In this document: piece after piece, positions 25,501 through 34,684 of the stretch | Position numbering within the stretch: position 1 is the first letter of the stretch | How the letters are laid out: each line of letters begins with the position of its first letter | Assembly (NCBI GenBank): GCA_030062745.1 | Contig: CP099844.1 | Span: forward strand, 24,924,596-24,988,595 | DNA: 64,000 bases | From: Capitulum mitella | Lineage: Eukaryota > Arthropoda > Thecostraca > Pollicipedomorpha > Pollicipedidae | Direction of reading: 5' to 3' | Notes under the pieces: generated by a model | Seen by the model: only the letters and a program-made list of their open reading frames with translations | Database searches by the model: none | Told to the model about the DNA's origin: nothing | Program-made: the position numbers and the translations under genes

Positions 25501-28500
25501 CATTGGTCCTGTTTAACAAAAATGATGTTACCACATCACAAGAGGTGTATAGAAAGAGAGACAGAGGGAGGGAAAGAGAGAGGAAGAAAGAGAAAGAGAG
25601 AGCCGTTTGAGGAGTATCCGTCTGCTTATGAAAAGCAGCTTGCAATGTCCCGAGGGCCGTCCCGGCCATAAACTGGGTGAGGATTTCCTCCCGCTTGGTA
25701 AGGTTGGAGATTCCGTGCAAATCCCTGGACGGTTTGCGGTGGCGGCTCAGCACTGTTGCCCCTGACCCCCTTCTGAGCAGACAGGCTGGGTTTAGTCCGA
25801 CCGGGATCATCTACCGAAGGGTATCCAATCGCGCGGTGATCCCTGTTAGGTGGCACGCACAGAGCGCCGCCCACACTCGCGCAGCGAGGTCTTACGGGAG
25901 TCCTAGCACTCGGGTAATGTGGGTGCTGTCACCACGCATACCAAGGAGTCAGGTCATCGGCGCATTTGTTGCTTTAACCGAGCTTCGACTGGCTGAAAGA
26001 ATAACGGTTAGGCCAGTCAAGAGATAGAGCAGGATTTGCATCGGCAACTCCGATTGATTCTGCCGCGACCAGACACAACTGGCGGGCGGTGGTTCGCGTC
26101 GGTGGCGGCACGAGCGATGACAGAGATAAACCGCCTGCAGAGGGGCGGAAGGCGCGGACGGCGGGGCGGGGAGGAAGGCTTCAGCCGTCTGCAGGGTGCC
26201 GGTCGCCGCTGCCGCGTCGGCTGCCGGGACGTTATCACAGGTCGGGGAGGTAGATTTCAGCCGTCTGCAAGGTAACGGTCGCCGCTGCCGCCGCGGCTGC
26301 CGGTAGGTCACCACAGGACGGGGCAGGCAGGCGTCGACGGGGCGCCGGTCGGCGCGGCGGCGCGGCTGACGGCCGCCGGTTCGCCGTGTTTCAGGAGCTG
26401 GCCCGGCACCGACGCGCCGTCGGCGACGGCGCGCTGCGCACCGTCGACGGCGTGCCGATCATCAGCCGGGCGTACGGCCTGCGCCGGCGGCCCCAGAGCG
26501 AGGGACTCAGGATTTACGAGACGTTCCTGGCCTCGCGCGCCGCGCAGCCGACCTCTCCCAGCGTGAGCTATGAGACCGACGACCCGTCCATCCAGCCCCA
26601 CCACAGGTCAGTGAAGTCCTCACCCCCATGCGGGCGAGACTCCGACGCTCGGAACATGCTGTCGGCCGCGTGAAACACCACCCGATCCCGTGCTAGCGTC
26701 TCTTCGTCATAGTCCGGCACCGGCTGCCCTGGCGTCTGAGTTCGTCGTGACGAGTCCAGAAACAGGCCAATAGTGTCAGCCCTGTAAACTGATCACCGGT
26801 GCAGCGTATTTGCTTCTCCGTTATCACGGCGCATGCCGACGCGGCGGCCCCCTGCAGGGACCTCCCGGCGCCCTTGTCAGACCCCTCGTCGTCTCCTGCA
26901 TGCCGCTGACGGCGCCGTCGACCGCGCAGGAGCAGTGCGGCGTTCCACGCGCCCGGCCGGTTCGGCCGCGTCAACACCAACACCGTCATCGCGGCCGACG
27001 AGCGGCCGCCGGCGGCCGCGTCGGCGCCGGCGGGCCGCGTCGCCGGCGAGCTGCATCGGCGCTCGCGGGTAAGCCTGACGAGCCGCCGCGCCAACTCGGC
27101 CTCGGCGCTGACCCGCGCAGCCGGCCACCGTCTCCAGGTTAGCGTCGGGGGGGGGGGGGGCCGCTCGGGGCGCCCGGGGCGCCTGGCAGCGCCCGGGGCG
27201 CTCGGCATGGCCCGGCGGTGCCGCCGGCGGATGAGCGGCTGCCGTAACGACGTAACAGCACGGCGTGGGGCGACTAAGCTGACCGGGCGCTCTGTGTGGG
27301 CTGCGAGGCTGAACTGTCGGGTTCGAGACCGGGGGGATGGCTCGGTTTGGTGGACGCGAGAGATGGAGGTAAGAGGTGGCGATGAGAACGGTTGGTACTG
27401 CCAGGGTTATTGTCCTGAAAATAATCGAAACGCCTGTAAAAAAGAAAATGTTAGACCAAGATGTTTACGGTATGTGAAATATCATCGACAATGAACATAA
27501 AATGTATATTAGTTAGCGATTTTTACATCGGTGCGTGAGACGATAAAAACGGAATCAATGTGACCCATGAAAACCACGAGCCATGCATCCAAAGCATGAT
27601 AAACCTAATGAGCATGCCTTTTTAACGATTGGTTTTGCATGAATTCGTGCCTGGCCTGAAGCAGATGCACGTAACATTCTGTAAAACGTGACATCTGTGC
27701 TCTGGTTCACCTATGCCACGTTTATACTGGTTTCCAGTGTTCCGGTGCATCCCAGAGTTCTTCGAGTGAGGTTATCGCTATCTGGGTTTAAACGTTGCGT
27801 GTGTGTGTGTGCGACTTTCCCCAAGCACGCCTGCACATATGCATGCTTCTGTTTCATCTCGCGGTGTTTCGCCTGTGTTCGGTGAATGCACGATCTGGAT
27901 CCGCCCGAAAAAGTTTTACATCTTGGAGTTGTGACGCCTAGCGATAGTTCACTAAATGCACTGCTGGTCTTTTGCGTCCGTTTGGTATCGTCTTATTTGT
28001 TGCAATTCCTTCCGGTAATTTTCGCCTCCATAAAACTGGTCCCATTAGGCTTTGGGCGTGCACAGTCCGTGAAGAGCCAATGACAGCCGGATCCACTGAG
28101 CGCCGTCTTGTGTACTGCTTCTCCCTGTTGACGGTACGACTTCAGAGACCCACTATTACCCACCCTTCGCCTCTGTCCACGTCGCGACTCTTCTAACCCT
28201 GAGCAACTGCGCTGTCCACAGTCGACGACGATGCTGGAGGCGCGCGGCCCGCCGCAGGCGTTCGTGCCCCCTCCGTCCAGCGCTGGGGGAAGGTCTAGCC
28301 GCCAGGGCCGGCCTGGCCGCCGCCAGCGCTGCTCGGCCGCCCACTTCGAGGGCCACGTCTCCAACATCAGCCGCAAGTCGTCCTCCTATGGCGGTAGTAC
28401 AGGTTTTAATCGTTACACTGTTGGCATGGTAGATCGTGGATGTTTCGGGATGCTTCGCAAGCATGATGCTGGGAGTGATGATGAAGAGGCGACCAAGTCA

Positions 28501-31262
28501 GTACATTGCTTAACGGTAACGGTAACAATGTTCACCAAATAGGAAATGTCTCATTTATTTCTATATTCATTAGTTTCTTTTCAACGTCGTCACGTCACGT
28601 TGTTGTTTGTATGAACGCAGCACTAGAAATTCTGAAAACGAACATGTGTAGATATCTTGTTCACTCAGCTTCACCTTAATCTGCATGGCTCCGTAGTAAA
28701 ACAATCAGCTGTGGGCAGATATCTCGAAAAACCAATCACAGCTGCTGAGAAAACCCAGAAGGCTGTAAAGCACGTTTGGAGCACGCATGATGCTCGGCGA
28801 CTCGTTCCATTCCGACTACCGAATCAGCATCACCCCAGAGCCGACTTGCTGATACGCGGTTTTTGCGCAGCATCGTACTGGACCGTCTCTAAAACAGGGA
28901 TGCACGAGCGCACGTGAGATCAGGAAGTGCAGGGAGCACGACTGCACCGACAAGGCACACGCGCACTTTCCGCAAAATCAGCCGTTGCCTGGAATTGCGC
29001 CGTCGGGTGCAGGGGTTGGAGTCTATGCAACAAGCTCTGCTTAGCACCAACTCCGATCCCTAACGTGACCCTTCCACATCACTCAAAACAAATTTATGTT
29101 AAAAAAAGCCCACTCGGAACTCGCACGGTGGCCCTCACATGGCACACCCTGGTCAGGCGGAATCCCATCGGAGCCCCGCCGCTCCCTGACCCGGACCTCC
29201 GTGGCCGCAGGCAACGGCCGCATGCAGAACAACAAGCCTGACGCAATGTTCTCCGATTGGCGGCCGGCCGCCTGGATGGAGAAGCAGCGGTGCGGCGGAG
29301 AGTTCCAGCTGTACGGCGGCCAGGTCACCGTCCAGCAGGCCGGGCTCTACTACCTGTACGCCCAGGTGAGGTTTGGCGTCAGCAGGTCACCGTCCAGCAG
29401 GCCGGACCTCTGCCTCTAGGCCCTGGTAAATTGCATCGTCATCCAGACGCGTCACCGTCCCCTCAGGAGTCGCCGTCAGTGAACGTTAACGAAGAAGATC
29501 ACAGGTTTATGCACGTAGACAGACTGTAGTCGCTACATGATTTTTGCCTCGGTCTTATTTCGGCATCTTTCCTTTTTTGTGCATGAGTACGCTTGAGCCC
29601 CGTCAGTCATTTAATGAGTGTCCAAACAAAATCTGTTTGGTCTCGGTAGGCTTCATGCTTGCCGTCATAAAGTATAGCTTTTGATCTCCAGATGACGTCG
29701 TTCTGTCGATCCTTCTTGTCGCACCTCATCATCAGAAGACTCGTGCCACTTTGCAGCTGCACGGGATGAACGTATAACTTTGGGACTGGTTTTATGAGCA
29801 CTACAGAGCTGTTTGGTTTGGCAACATGCTTGCGTTGTGTAAGAAGCCGCAATTTTTTGAAATCTCATGACTCCTGAAGCTGTTAAGGTTTACCGGAGAC
29901 CTGTACATCAAGTTTGTTTTAGCCCGAAGACTGTTGCTTCATTTCCTTTCGCGCATGACGAACAAAGACTGGAAATGCTGTCACGTGGCACTGCTGACGC
30001 CGCCGCCGTTCGAATCCTGCTCCGCTACAGTTTTGCAACGTCGCAGCTACCCGGACACAGCCTGCAGCAATATCGGTGCCGTCTGCAGCCCCCCCCCCGT
30101 TTCCGTCCCGTCTGGTGGCGCGTCGCTGCCGTCTTCCGGTCTCCGCTCATGCGCGAGCGCGGTTTCCCCGCGTTAACGAAAACCCGGTGGCACCGAAACG
30201 TGCTGTCGCTGCCGACTATGCTCCGCTGGTGGCAGCTCAGTGTTTATCCCACTCGTCAAGAGCGCGTGATGTTCCTCCCAATGTCAAGATCAGCGCCCAG
30301 ACGCCGGCGGAGCAAGACCAGACGTTTGTCTGGCGTGGGTGTGGGGGTCGTTTTTGTGTGGTCAGCAGCACGCGGCTGACGGTTTATACACGTCCGCGTA
30401 CGCGGACAGTGATTATTCTATTTATTGTCTTTGATGAGGCAAGTCCGTTTGTCCGCAAATGTTTGTGGGAAGGCGCACAGAAGAAGCGTGTTCTTAGCAC
30501 GGTGATGTTGCCAGCCATAAATGTGGCTATGGTGAATATAGTTGTCACAGATTTCTACACAGCTGTGCGTTGAAGGTCAATGTTACTTCGTAAAGTACAG
30601 AGCGGTGGTTTGGCGTTCAGTACTTTCATACCTTGGGTGTAAACATCGGGGAGTGGGGGGCTGGGATACATATCCTCTCCAGTTATTGCAAAGTAAGCTT
30701 TTTCCCCCCAGCTTTGATCGGAAAGTGAACATTTCTGGCAATTTCCCGTAGAAAAACAGGATTTTGACCCGGAGTGTCCCTCCCCAATTCGCCCCCTCTA
30801 ATTTCTGGGACGTGGCTACACTCTTGTTTCAGACTGCTCGTAGCTTCCTGGTTTATGACACAAGAAGTCATCGCTGTCAAAAGTAATCATAAACAGCTTT
30901 AACCTGACCTGCACTAAGTAATATGACACAAGTTTTGCACGGTATCGCAGGGAAGTCACAATGAGACGTCTGCTAGACAGTTACTGCGGCGTATTTTGTA
31001 TGCTGCCGCTTGGGATCATTCACGACGGAAACTTGTTATCCACTCCTAACGTAACATTTTCTTACCATTAATCGTGTAAGTGACCTTAAGGGTACGTGCA
31101 GAGGTATCGTTTGTGTAAGTGACTGGGGGGGATGGCCGAACCGAGAACCCGACAGCCTATCCTCTCTCAGCTAAATCGGCTCCGTTAGTCAGCCGATTTA
31201 GCCCACTTTATTTTGATCGACGGCGTTTTTGTTTATTGTTATATCAATTGTGGAATAACCAG

Positions 31263-31304
<42 letters not shown>

Positions 31305-32663
31305 TTATATATATATGTATATGTTACATATACACATGTATATATATGTGCACATCATCAGTGAGTCATTTAATATTCCATTTTAGGCTATCTGCCTAAC
31401 GGCGATTTATTGCGGCAATTATTTTCGTAACTATTGTCTGTTTTCCTTGTTTAAACAAACAGAAAACATTCGTGAGCCAAAATCAGTTTTGCAGGGACTA
31501 ATATCCACATTTTGTGGGCCATGACCCCCAAGAAAACATATCGGCAACTCTGGGCACGTGTACTTAAACGTACCACTAATTCTGCATGCGTAAGACCTCA
31601 AATAAGTCATTTGCTAGCAGAATTTCAGCTGTATCGGAAAGAAGCTCATTGATGTCCCATTTACATAGCCTTGCATCTCTGAGAGAGCGATGAACGGAAA
31701 AATGAATGCGTATGCTTTCACTTCACTTCAGATTAACTACCTGGAAGACAGCGACATCAATGGATTCGAGATCCAGGTGAACGCCAGGTCCCTAATCAAA
31801 TGCATCACGATGGAGGCGAGCGATCTCCGGGAGAAAACCAACACGTGCTACACTGGTGCTGTCGCCTACCTCAACTCAGGTGAGTCATGGTCATTGTCTG
31901 ACTAGGCTGGGCATTCGGAGAACTGCGCCATTGTCTGATGTGAAGCATCGGCACCCTCGTGCTGTGTACATGAAGTCTGTTCGGTAACTGCGAAAACCAA
32001 AGAAACATCGTGCCTTTTGACAAGAATCCATTTTTATGTAACGACCCTTTTTCTCCTGCTTGTGTGATGTAAAAGGTCATTCTTATGGACGTTTGTTTTG
32101 GTTGAAAAAATTGTTTAATTGATTAATTCAGAACAATGGTTATTTTTATTCACCAAAACATATTGGTTGCGACCCAAAAGCTGTAAATAATATGCAACAC
32201 ATTACTTTCGCATTTAGTCCACCACAAACACTGTACAAAACCAACCTCTCACGTACATCTTACCCTTGTTCCCTATTGTCGTTTTCATTTTCATAACACA
32301 GGAGATCGTTGACTCTTCGACAAAGCGGTATTAGTCACACTCCTATAAAGGGGCAGCTGACTGTTGATTCACGGTCTTCACGGTCTAAACGGCGAACTTC
32401 CAGAGCGTGACGTGACTCATACGTAACGAATTTCCCACGCCACTGCCGAAAGGAGGGAAGGCGTTACGCGAGGGGACGCACGCCGCGCCCTCTTACGTTC
32501 CCACGCCTGCGTGGCAAGGTGTCCTGCAGACTAATCTGACCCACCGACTGTGTCTCTGCCTCCAGGGGATGCGGTCAGCGTGCGGGACCTGGAGCCGATG
32601 CGGCACTCGCTGCTGCTGCCAGACCGCAGTTTCTTCGGCCTGCTGCAGATCTCCTCTGGCTGA
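19326..32663 (+). CDS. TNF-superfamily ligand, Eiger/ectodysplasin type (whole gene span, 7 exons)
   Basis: This is a type II transmembrane TNF ligand that would signal as a trimer through TNF-receptor-type partners (in flies, Eiger acts through Wengen/Grindelwald to JNK). Exons are 19326-19550, 26395-26606, 26930-27068, 28222-28393, 29211-29365, 31732-31879 and 32566-32663. They join to 1,149 nt (382 residues plus TGA) with all phases matching. A short cytoplasmic tail (1-20) leads to a hydrophobic anchor (about 21-43), a heptad-like stalk (about 46-68) and a basic linker. The linker carries RRSR (189-192) and RRQR (225-228), both fitting furin RxxR sites. The TNF homology domain runs from about 230 to 382. 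The paired cysteines (IKC...NTC) and the final RSFFGLLQI strand match EDA/Eiger. The length is close to fly Eiger (about 415). Eiger versus EDA orthology is not settled. The gene is convergent with the sallimus-like gene. Confidence 0.88.
23974..24005. repeat. perfect 11-bp hairpin
   Basis: GTTTACGTGAC at 23,974-23,984 and its exact reverse complement at 23,995-24,005, separated by 10 bp. Confidence 0.85.
25550..25602. repeat. GA-rich simple sequence
   Basis: Purine-only or nearly purine-only stretch of GAGA/GGAA units. Confidence 0.85.
26165..26316 (+). repeat. 76-bp tandem duplication (2 copies)
   Basis: Two diverged copies share TTCAGCCGTCTGCA and GGTCGCCGCTGCCG at a 76-bp offset (CAGCCGTCTGC at 26,182 and 26,258). 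They lie 80-230 bp upstream of TNF exon 2, and each carries an acceptor-like TTCAG. Confidence 0.7.
26395..26606 (+). CDS. TNF ligand exon 2: extracellular stalk
   Basis: Encodes ELARHRRAVGDG through SIQPHH plus two bases. Acceptor GTTTCAG|GAG, donor CACAG|GTCAGT. Phase 0 in, phase 2 out. It is an Arg-rich, low-conservation stalk, as is usual between the anchor and the TNF domain. Confidence 0.75.
26930..27068 (+). CDS. TNF ligand exon 3: stalk ending in furin-like RRSR
   Basis: Encodes RSSAAFHAPGRFGRVNTNT through GELHRRSR. Acceptor CGCGCAG at 26,923-26,929, donor CGCGG|GTAAGC. Phase 2 in, phase 0 out. The exon ends exactly on RRSR, a candidate proprotein-convertase site. Confidence 0.72.
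27069..28221 (+). other. TNF ligand intron 3
   Basis: GT-AG intron with a G13 run near 27,146-27,158. No additional exon is seen. Confidence 0.7.
28222..28393 (+). CDS. TNF ligand exon 4: second furin-like site and start of TNF domain
   Basis: Encodes STTMLEARGPPQ through RKSSSYG plus one base. It contains PGRRQR (RRQR at residues 225-228), immediately followed by CSAAHFEGHVSNIS. The latter resembles the first strand of the TNF homology domain ('AHLxG' in the family). Acceptor GTCCACAG, donor GGCG|GTAGTA. Phase 0 in, phase 1 out. Confidence 0.82.
28394..29210 (+). other. TNF ligand intron 4
   Basis: GT-AG intron without recognisable content. Confidence 0.7.
29211..29365 (+). CDS. TNF ligand exon 5: TNF homology domain core
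   Basis: Encodes NGRMQNNKPDAMFSDW through TVQQAGLYYLYAQ. The 'G-LYYLYAQ' strand is the hallmark of TNF domains. Acceptor GGCCGCAG, donor CCCAG|GTGAGG. Phase 1 in, phase 0 out. Its 3' end is partly duplicated 62 bp downstream in the intron. Confidence 0.92.
29321..29430 (+). repeat. 62-bp partial tandem duplication of an exon 3' end and donor
   Basis: CAGGTCACCGTCCAGCAGGC occurs inside TNF exon 5 at 29,321 and again at 29,383 in the following intron. The second copy keeps a degenerate version of the donor region (CCCTGGTAAA near 29,421-29,430, against CCCAGGTGAG). Confidence 0.8.
31130..31255 (+). mobile_element. partial copy of dispersed ~400-bp element (copy A)
   Basis: GGCCGAACCGAGAACCCGAC, then later CCGATTTAGCCCACTTTATT, match the 5' part of the element at 60.42 kb and the reverse complement of the one at 36.6-37.0 kb. 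This copy breaks off near a TA microsatellite. It also contains a perfect 11-bp hairpin (31,171-31,181 with 31,191-31,201). Confidence 0.65.
31264..31302. repeat. (TA)n microsatellite
   Basis: TA dinucleotide run of about 39 bp, followed by a further interrupted TA-rich tract up to about 31,350. Confidence 0.95.
31732..31879 (+). CDS. TNF ligand exon 6: TNF homology domain
   Basis: Encodes INYLEDSDINGFEIQVN through AVAYLNS. It carries the two cysteines (LIKCITM and NTCYTG) that pair in EDA and Eiger. Acceptor CTTCAG, donor CTCAG|GTGAGT. Phase 0 in, phase 1 out. Confidence 0.92.
31880..32565 (+). other. TNF ligand intron 6
   Basis: GT-AG intron ending in a TCTCTGCCTCCAG acceptor. No other feature is seen. 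Confidence 0.75.
32566..32663 (+). CDS. TNF ligand terminal exon
   Basis: Encodes GDAVSVRDLEPMRHSLLL, then PDRSFFGLLQISSG and TGA at 32,661-32,663. The SFFGLLQI strand is the conserved last beta strand of the EDA/Eiger TNF domain. Acceptor CCTCCAG. Phase 1 in. Confidence 0.92.
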
Positions 32664-33154
32664 ACGCCGGCGCGCGACAGACGCGGAAAGGAGCGCTCAT
32701 TCACGGCTCGCAGAGTGGGGAAGATGGCGTCGCAGACTGGATGGCGCAGATAGGTCTTCGGTGATCCTTGTATGTAGGCACGTGTGGTCAAGTGCAAGCT
32801 ATGCCTCGGATCAGACGCGAGAACGCGCTCCTGCGCTTGGCGGTCGTCGAGATGAAAGATGCCGGGATGCGCTTCCAGGGCTAGCGTAATTATCGCGGAC
32901 CAGGCGATTCGCGTGGGATAAATCTAGCGGGAGATCCCGTGTCCCGGACGGTGTTTCAGTCCCGCGGGACAAGGCGTCCCGATCGGCAGTCAGCGTCGTC
33001 GTCGACTGGGGTTCTCCCCACCCTGCGTGCGGTTTACAGCCGTCTGCAGCCGCGCGGAGACCTCGCTGTTCACCTTCAGATCTGGCTGTAATATTTGGCG
33101 TTGCCGGCGCAGTTTGACTGACCGAGGGCCGCGCTGGCTCGGTGTGCGCCGAGC

Positions 33155-33305
33155 GCCGCGGCGGTTCTCCGCGATTTTCTAGGGTTTTAGCCGGCGTCGG
33201 CGCCGTGCTGTGCCGATGTGCCTCAGCCACAGCGGCGGCTTCTCCGCGACTTTCCGGGGTTTTGGCCGGCGCCGGCGCCGCGCGGTCCGGTGTGCGGTGC
33301 CGGGC
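33155..33305. repeat. 75-bp tandem duplication in GC island
   Basis: GCGG(C)TTCTCCGCGA.TTTC, followed by GGGTTTT.GCCGGCG.CGGCGCCG, occurs twice at a 75-bp offset (TTCTCC at 33,165 and 33,240). The surrounding 33.0-33.5 kb is an extreme GC island. Arg/Pro/Ala open frames across it, on both strands, are not called as genes. Confidence 0.7.
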
Positions 33306-34652
33306 GGCGCCCGCTCGGCGGCCGGCCGGCTGCCGGTCGGGACCGGCCCAGTTCCGGCCGGGACCCGTCGCCGGCGTCTCGGCCGGACGCAGTCGGGATC
33401 CGGCCGCCTCAGGACCGTCTGAGTCACGCGTCTGGCCCGCACTGCCCGCGTGCTGGCCGGCAGCCGTGCGGTGGCGGGGTGGGCGGGCGGGATGTACTCA
33501 TGGCGTTCAGATACCTGAACAGTGGTCAGCGTAGCGTCGGCCGCGTAACTTATGCATGCGGGAGGGGGTGGGCTGCGCGGATCCTCGCGCAGCCCATCCG
33601 TTGATGCCATCATTCGTGTCTTGGTGCTGTGTTTTAGTGCATTGTAAATGTGATGGAAAATATACTCATGCGTCATCAGGTACCTGTGTCTTTGAGAAGT
33701 CGAAAATGATCAATTTGTCATGGAAGAGAAATCACTTAACTGGCAACTATTCCCAACCATGCTGCTACATGCATGCTGCTGCATGCATGCAATACACATC
33801 ACGTGATGATTAAGAGCATAGCATGAGCGCTTCTCATGTTGGTTTCCTCATTAATCCCCAGGATATTTCTCCATTTTTTTTCGCCGACTTCCAAAGACGA
33901 AGCAAAGCTTAACACATTATTGCTGAGCGACAGTTAAAGCTACCAAAACACGAAGCCCAACATACCTCAGAATTTGTATATCTGAGGGCAACAAGGTTTT
34001 GACGCACACCAAGGTCACGGTCTTAAGTTGTGACACTAGTTTGGACGGGCTCGGTATCAAGTCGCCATCAGTGACCGTCAGTTCTGGACGTTGCACGACA
34101 CCTGCGGAGGCTGGTCGATTACCACGGTGAAAAGACGTGATCTGGTATCAAATAGCAAGTCCCGGATGCCTACCTGTACAGTCTTACTGATGGTAACGTT
34201 GCTGTGAAGGCACCTACGGCATCCACGTTTCGAAATGTTTTGGGACCTAGGCATGAGTTATTAGCAAGACTAACTGAAAACGATAACTTTTGTTAGCCAC
34301 CGGCACTTACGTAGTCCAAAAATGCCGATTAGACGTGTTTTCTAGAGGTATGAACGTAACCTAGGAGATTTTGCGATAGAGCATCTAAAGCACGTGCCAC
34401 CTGTGTGCTTTTAAAGAAAATTTGTCAAAGACCGTAGATGCTCTGACAGGAGGCTTACGAAGGGAGTCAAAAGTGATGGCGTTCACCAAAGATGACCAAG
34501 CCCGGGTAAATCTCATTTTTTCCAAGCCAGAGGGGAATTTTCATGACCGTTCTACCGAGAGTGCGCTTTACAACGTAGAGCAGGAAGTGACAGGCGATAT
34601 TTGAGCCATTTAATGACGTTTTAGAAAACCGTGTTTTTCATATCTAATCCAA

Positions 34653-34684
34653 ACAGACCAAACTATTAAAATGGTTTGGTCTGT
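34653..34684. repeat. perfect 11-bp hairpin
   Basis: ACAGACCAAAC at 34,653-34,663 and its exact reverse complement at 34,674-34,684, with a 10-bp AT-rich loop. Confidence 0.85.

Larger units (their letters stand above)
19551..26394 (+). other. TNF ligand intron 1 (6.8 kb)
   Basis: GT-AG intron from GTAAGG to TTTCAG. It contains GC islands at about 23.0-23.4 and 24.5-24.9 kb, G-runs near 23,325 and 23,361, a perfect hairpin at 23,974-24,005, a GA-rich simple repeat at 25,550-25,602 and a 76-bp tandem duplication just before exon 2. No further exon is needed for phase. Confidence 0.75.
29366..31731 (+). other. TNF ligand intron 5
   Basis: GT-AG intron. It holds the duplicated exon end, a GC-rich patch at about 30.0-30.3 kb with C9, a partial copy of the dispersed element at 31.13-31.25 kb and a TA microsatellite. 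No further exon is seen. Confidence 0.7.

Noticed and set aside
27300-27350. GGTTCGAGACC resembling a tRNA T-loop
   Set aside because: No matching acceptor stem, D-loop or anticodon arm could be built around it.
29995-30025. CGTTCGAATCC resembling a tRNA T-arm
   Set aside because: No complementary acceptor stem upstream. It is an isolated motif.
33179-33676. 165-codon minus-strand frame with a repeated Pro-Lys-Arg-Lys-Val motif
   Set aside because: The repeat is explained by the 75-bp DNA duplication, and the frame is composition-driven.
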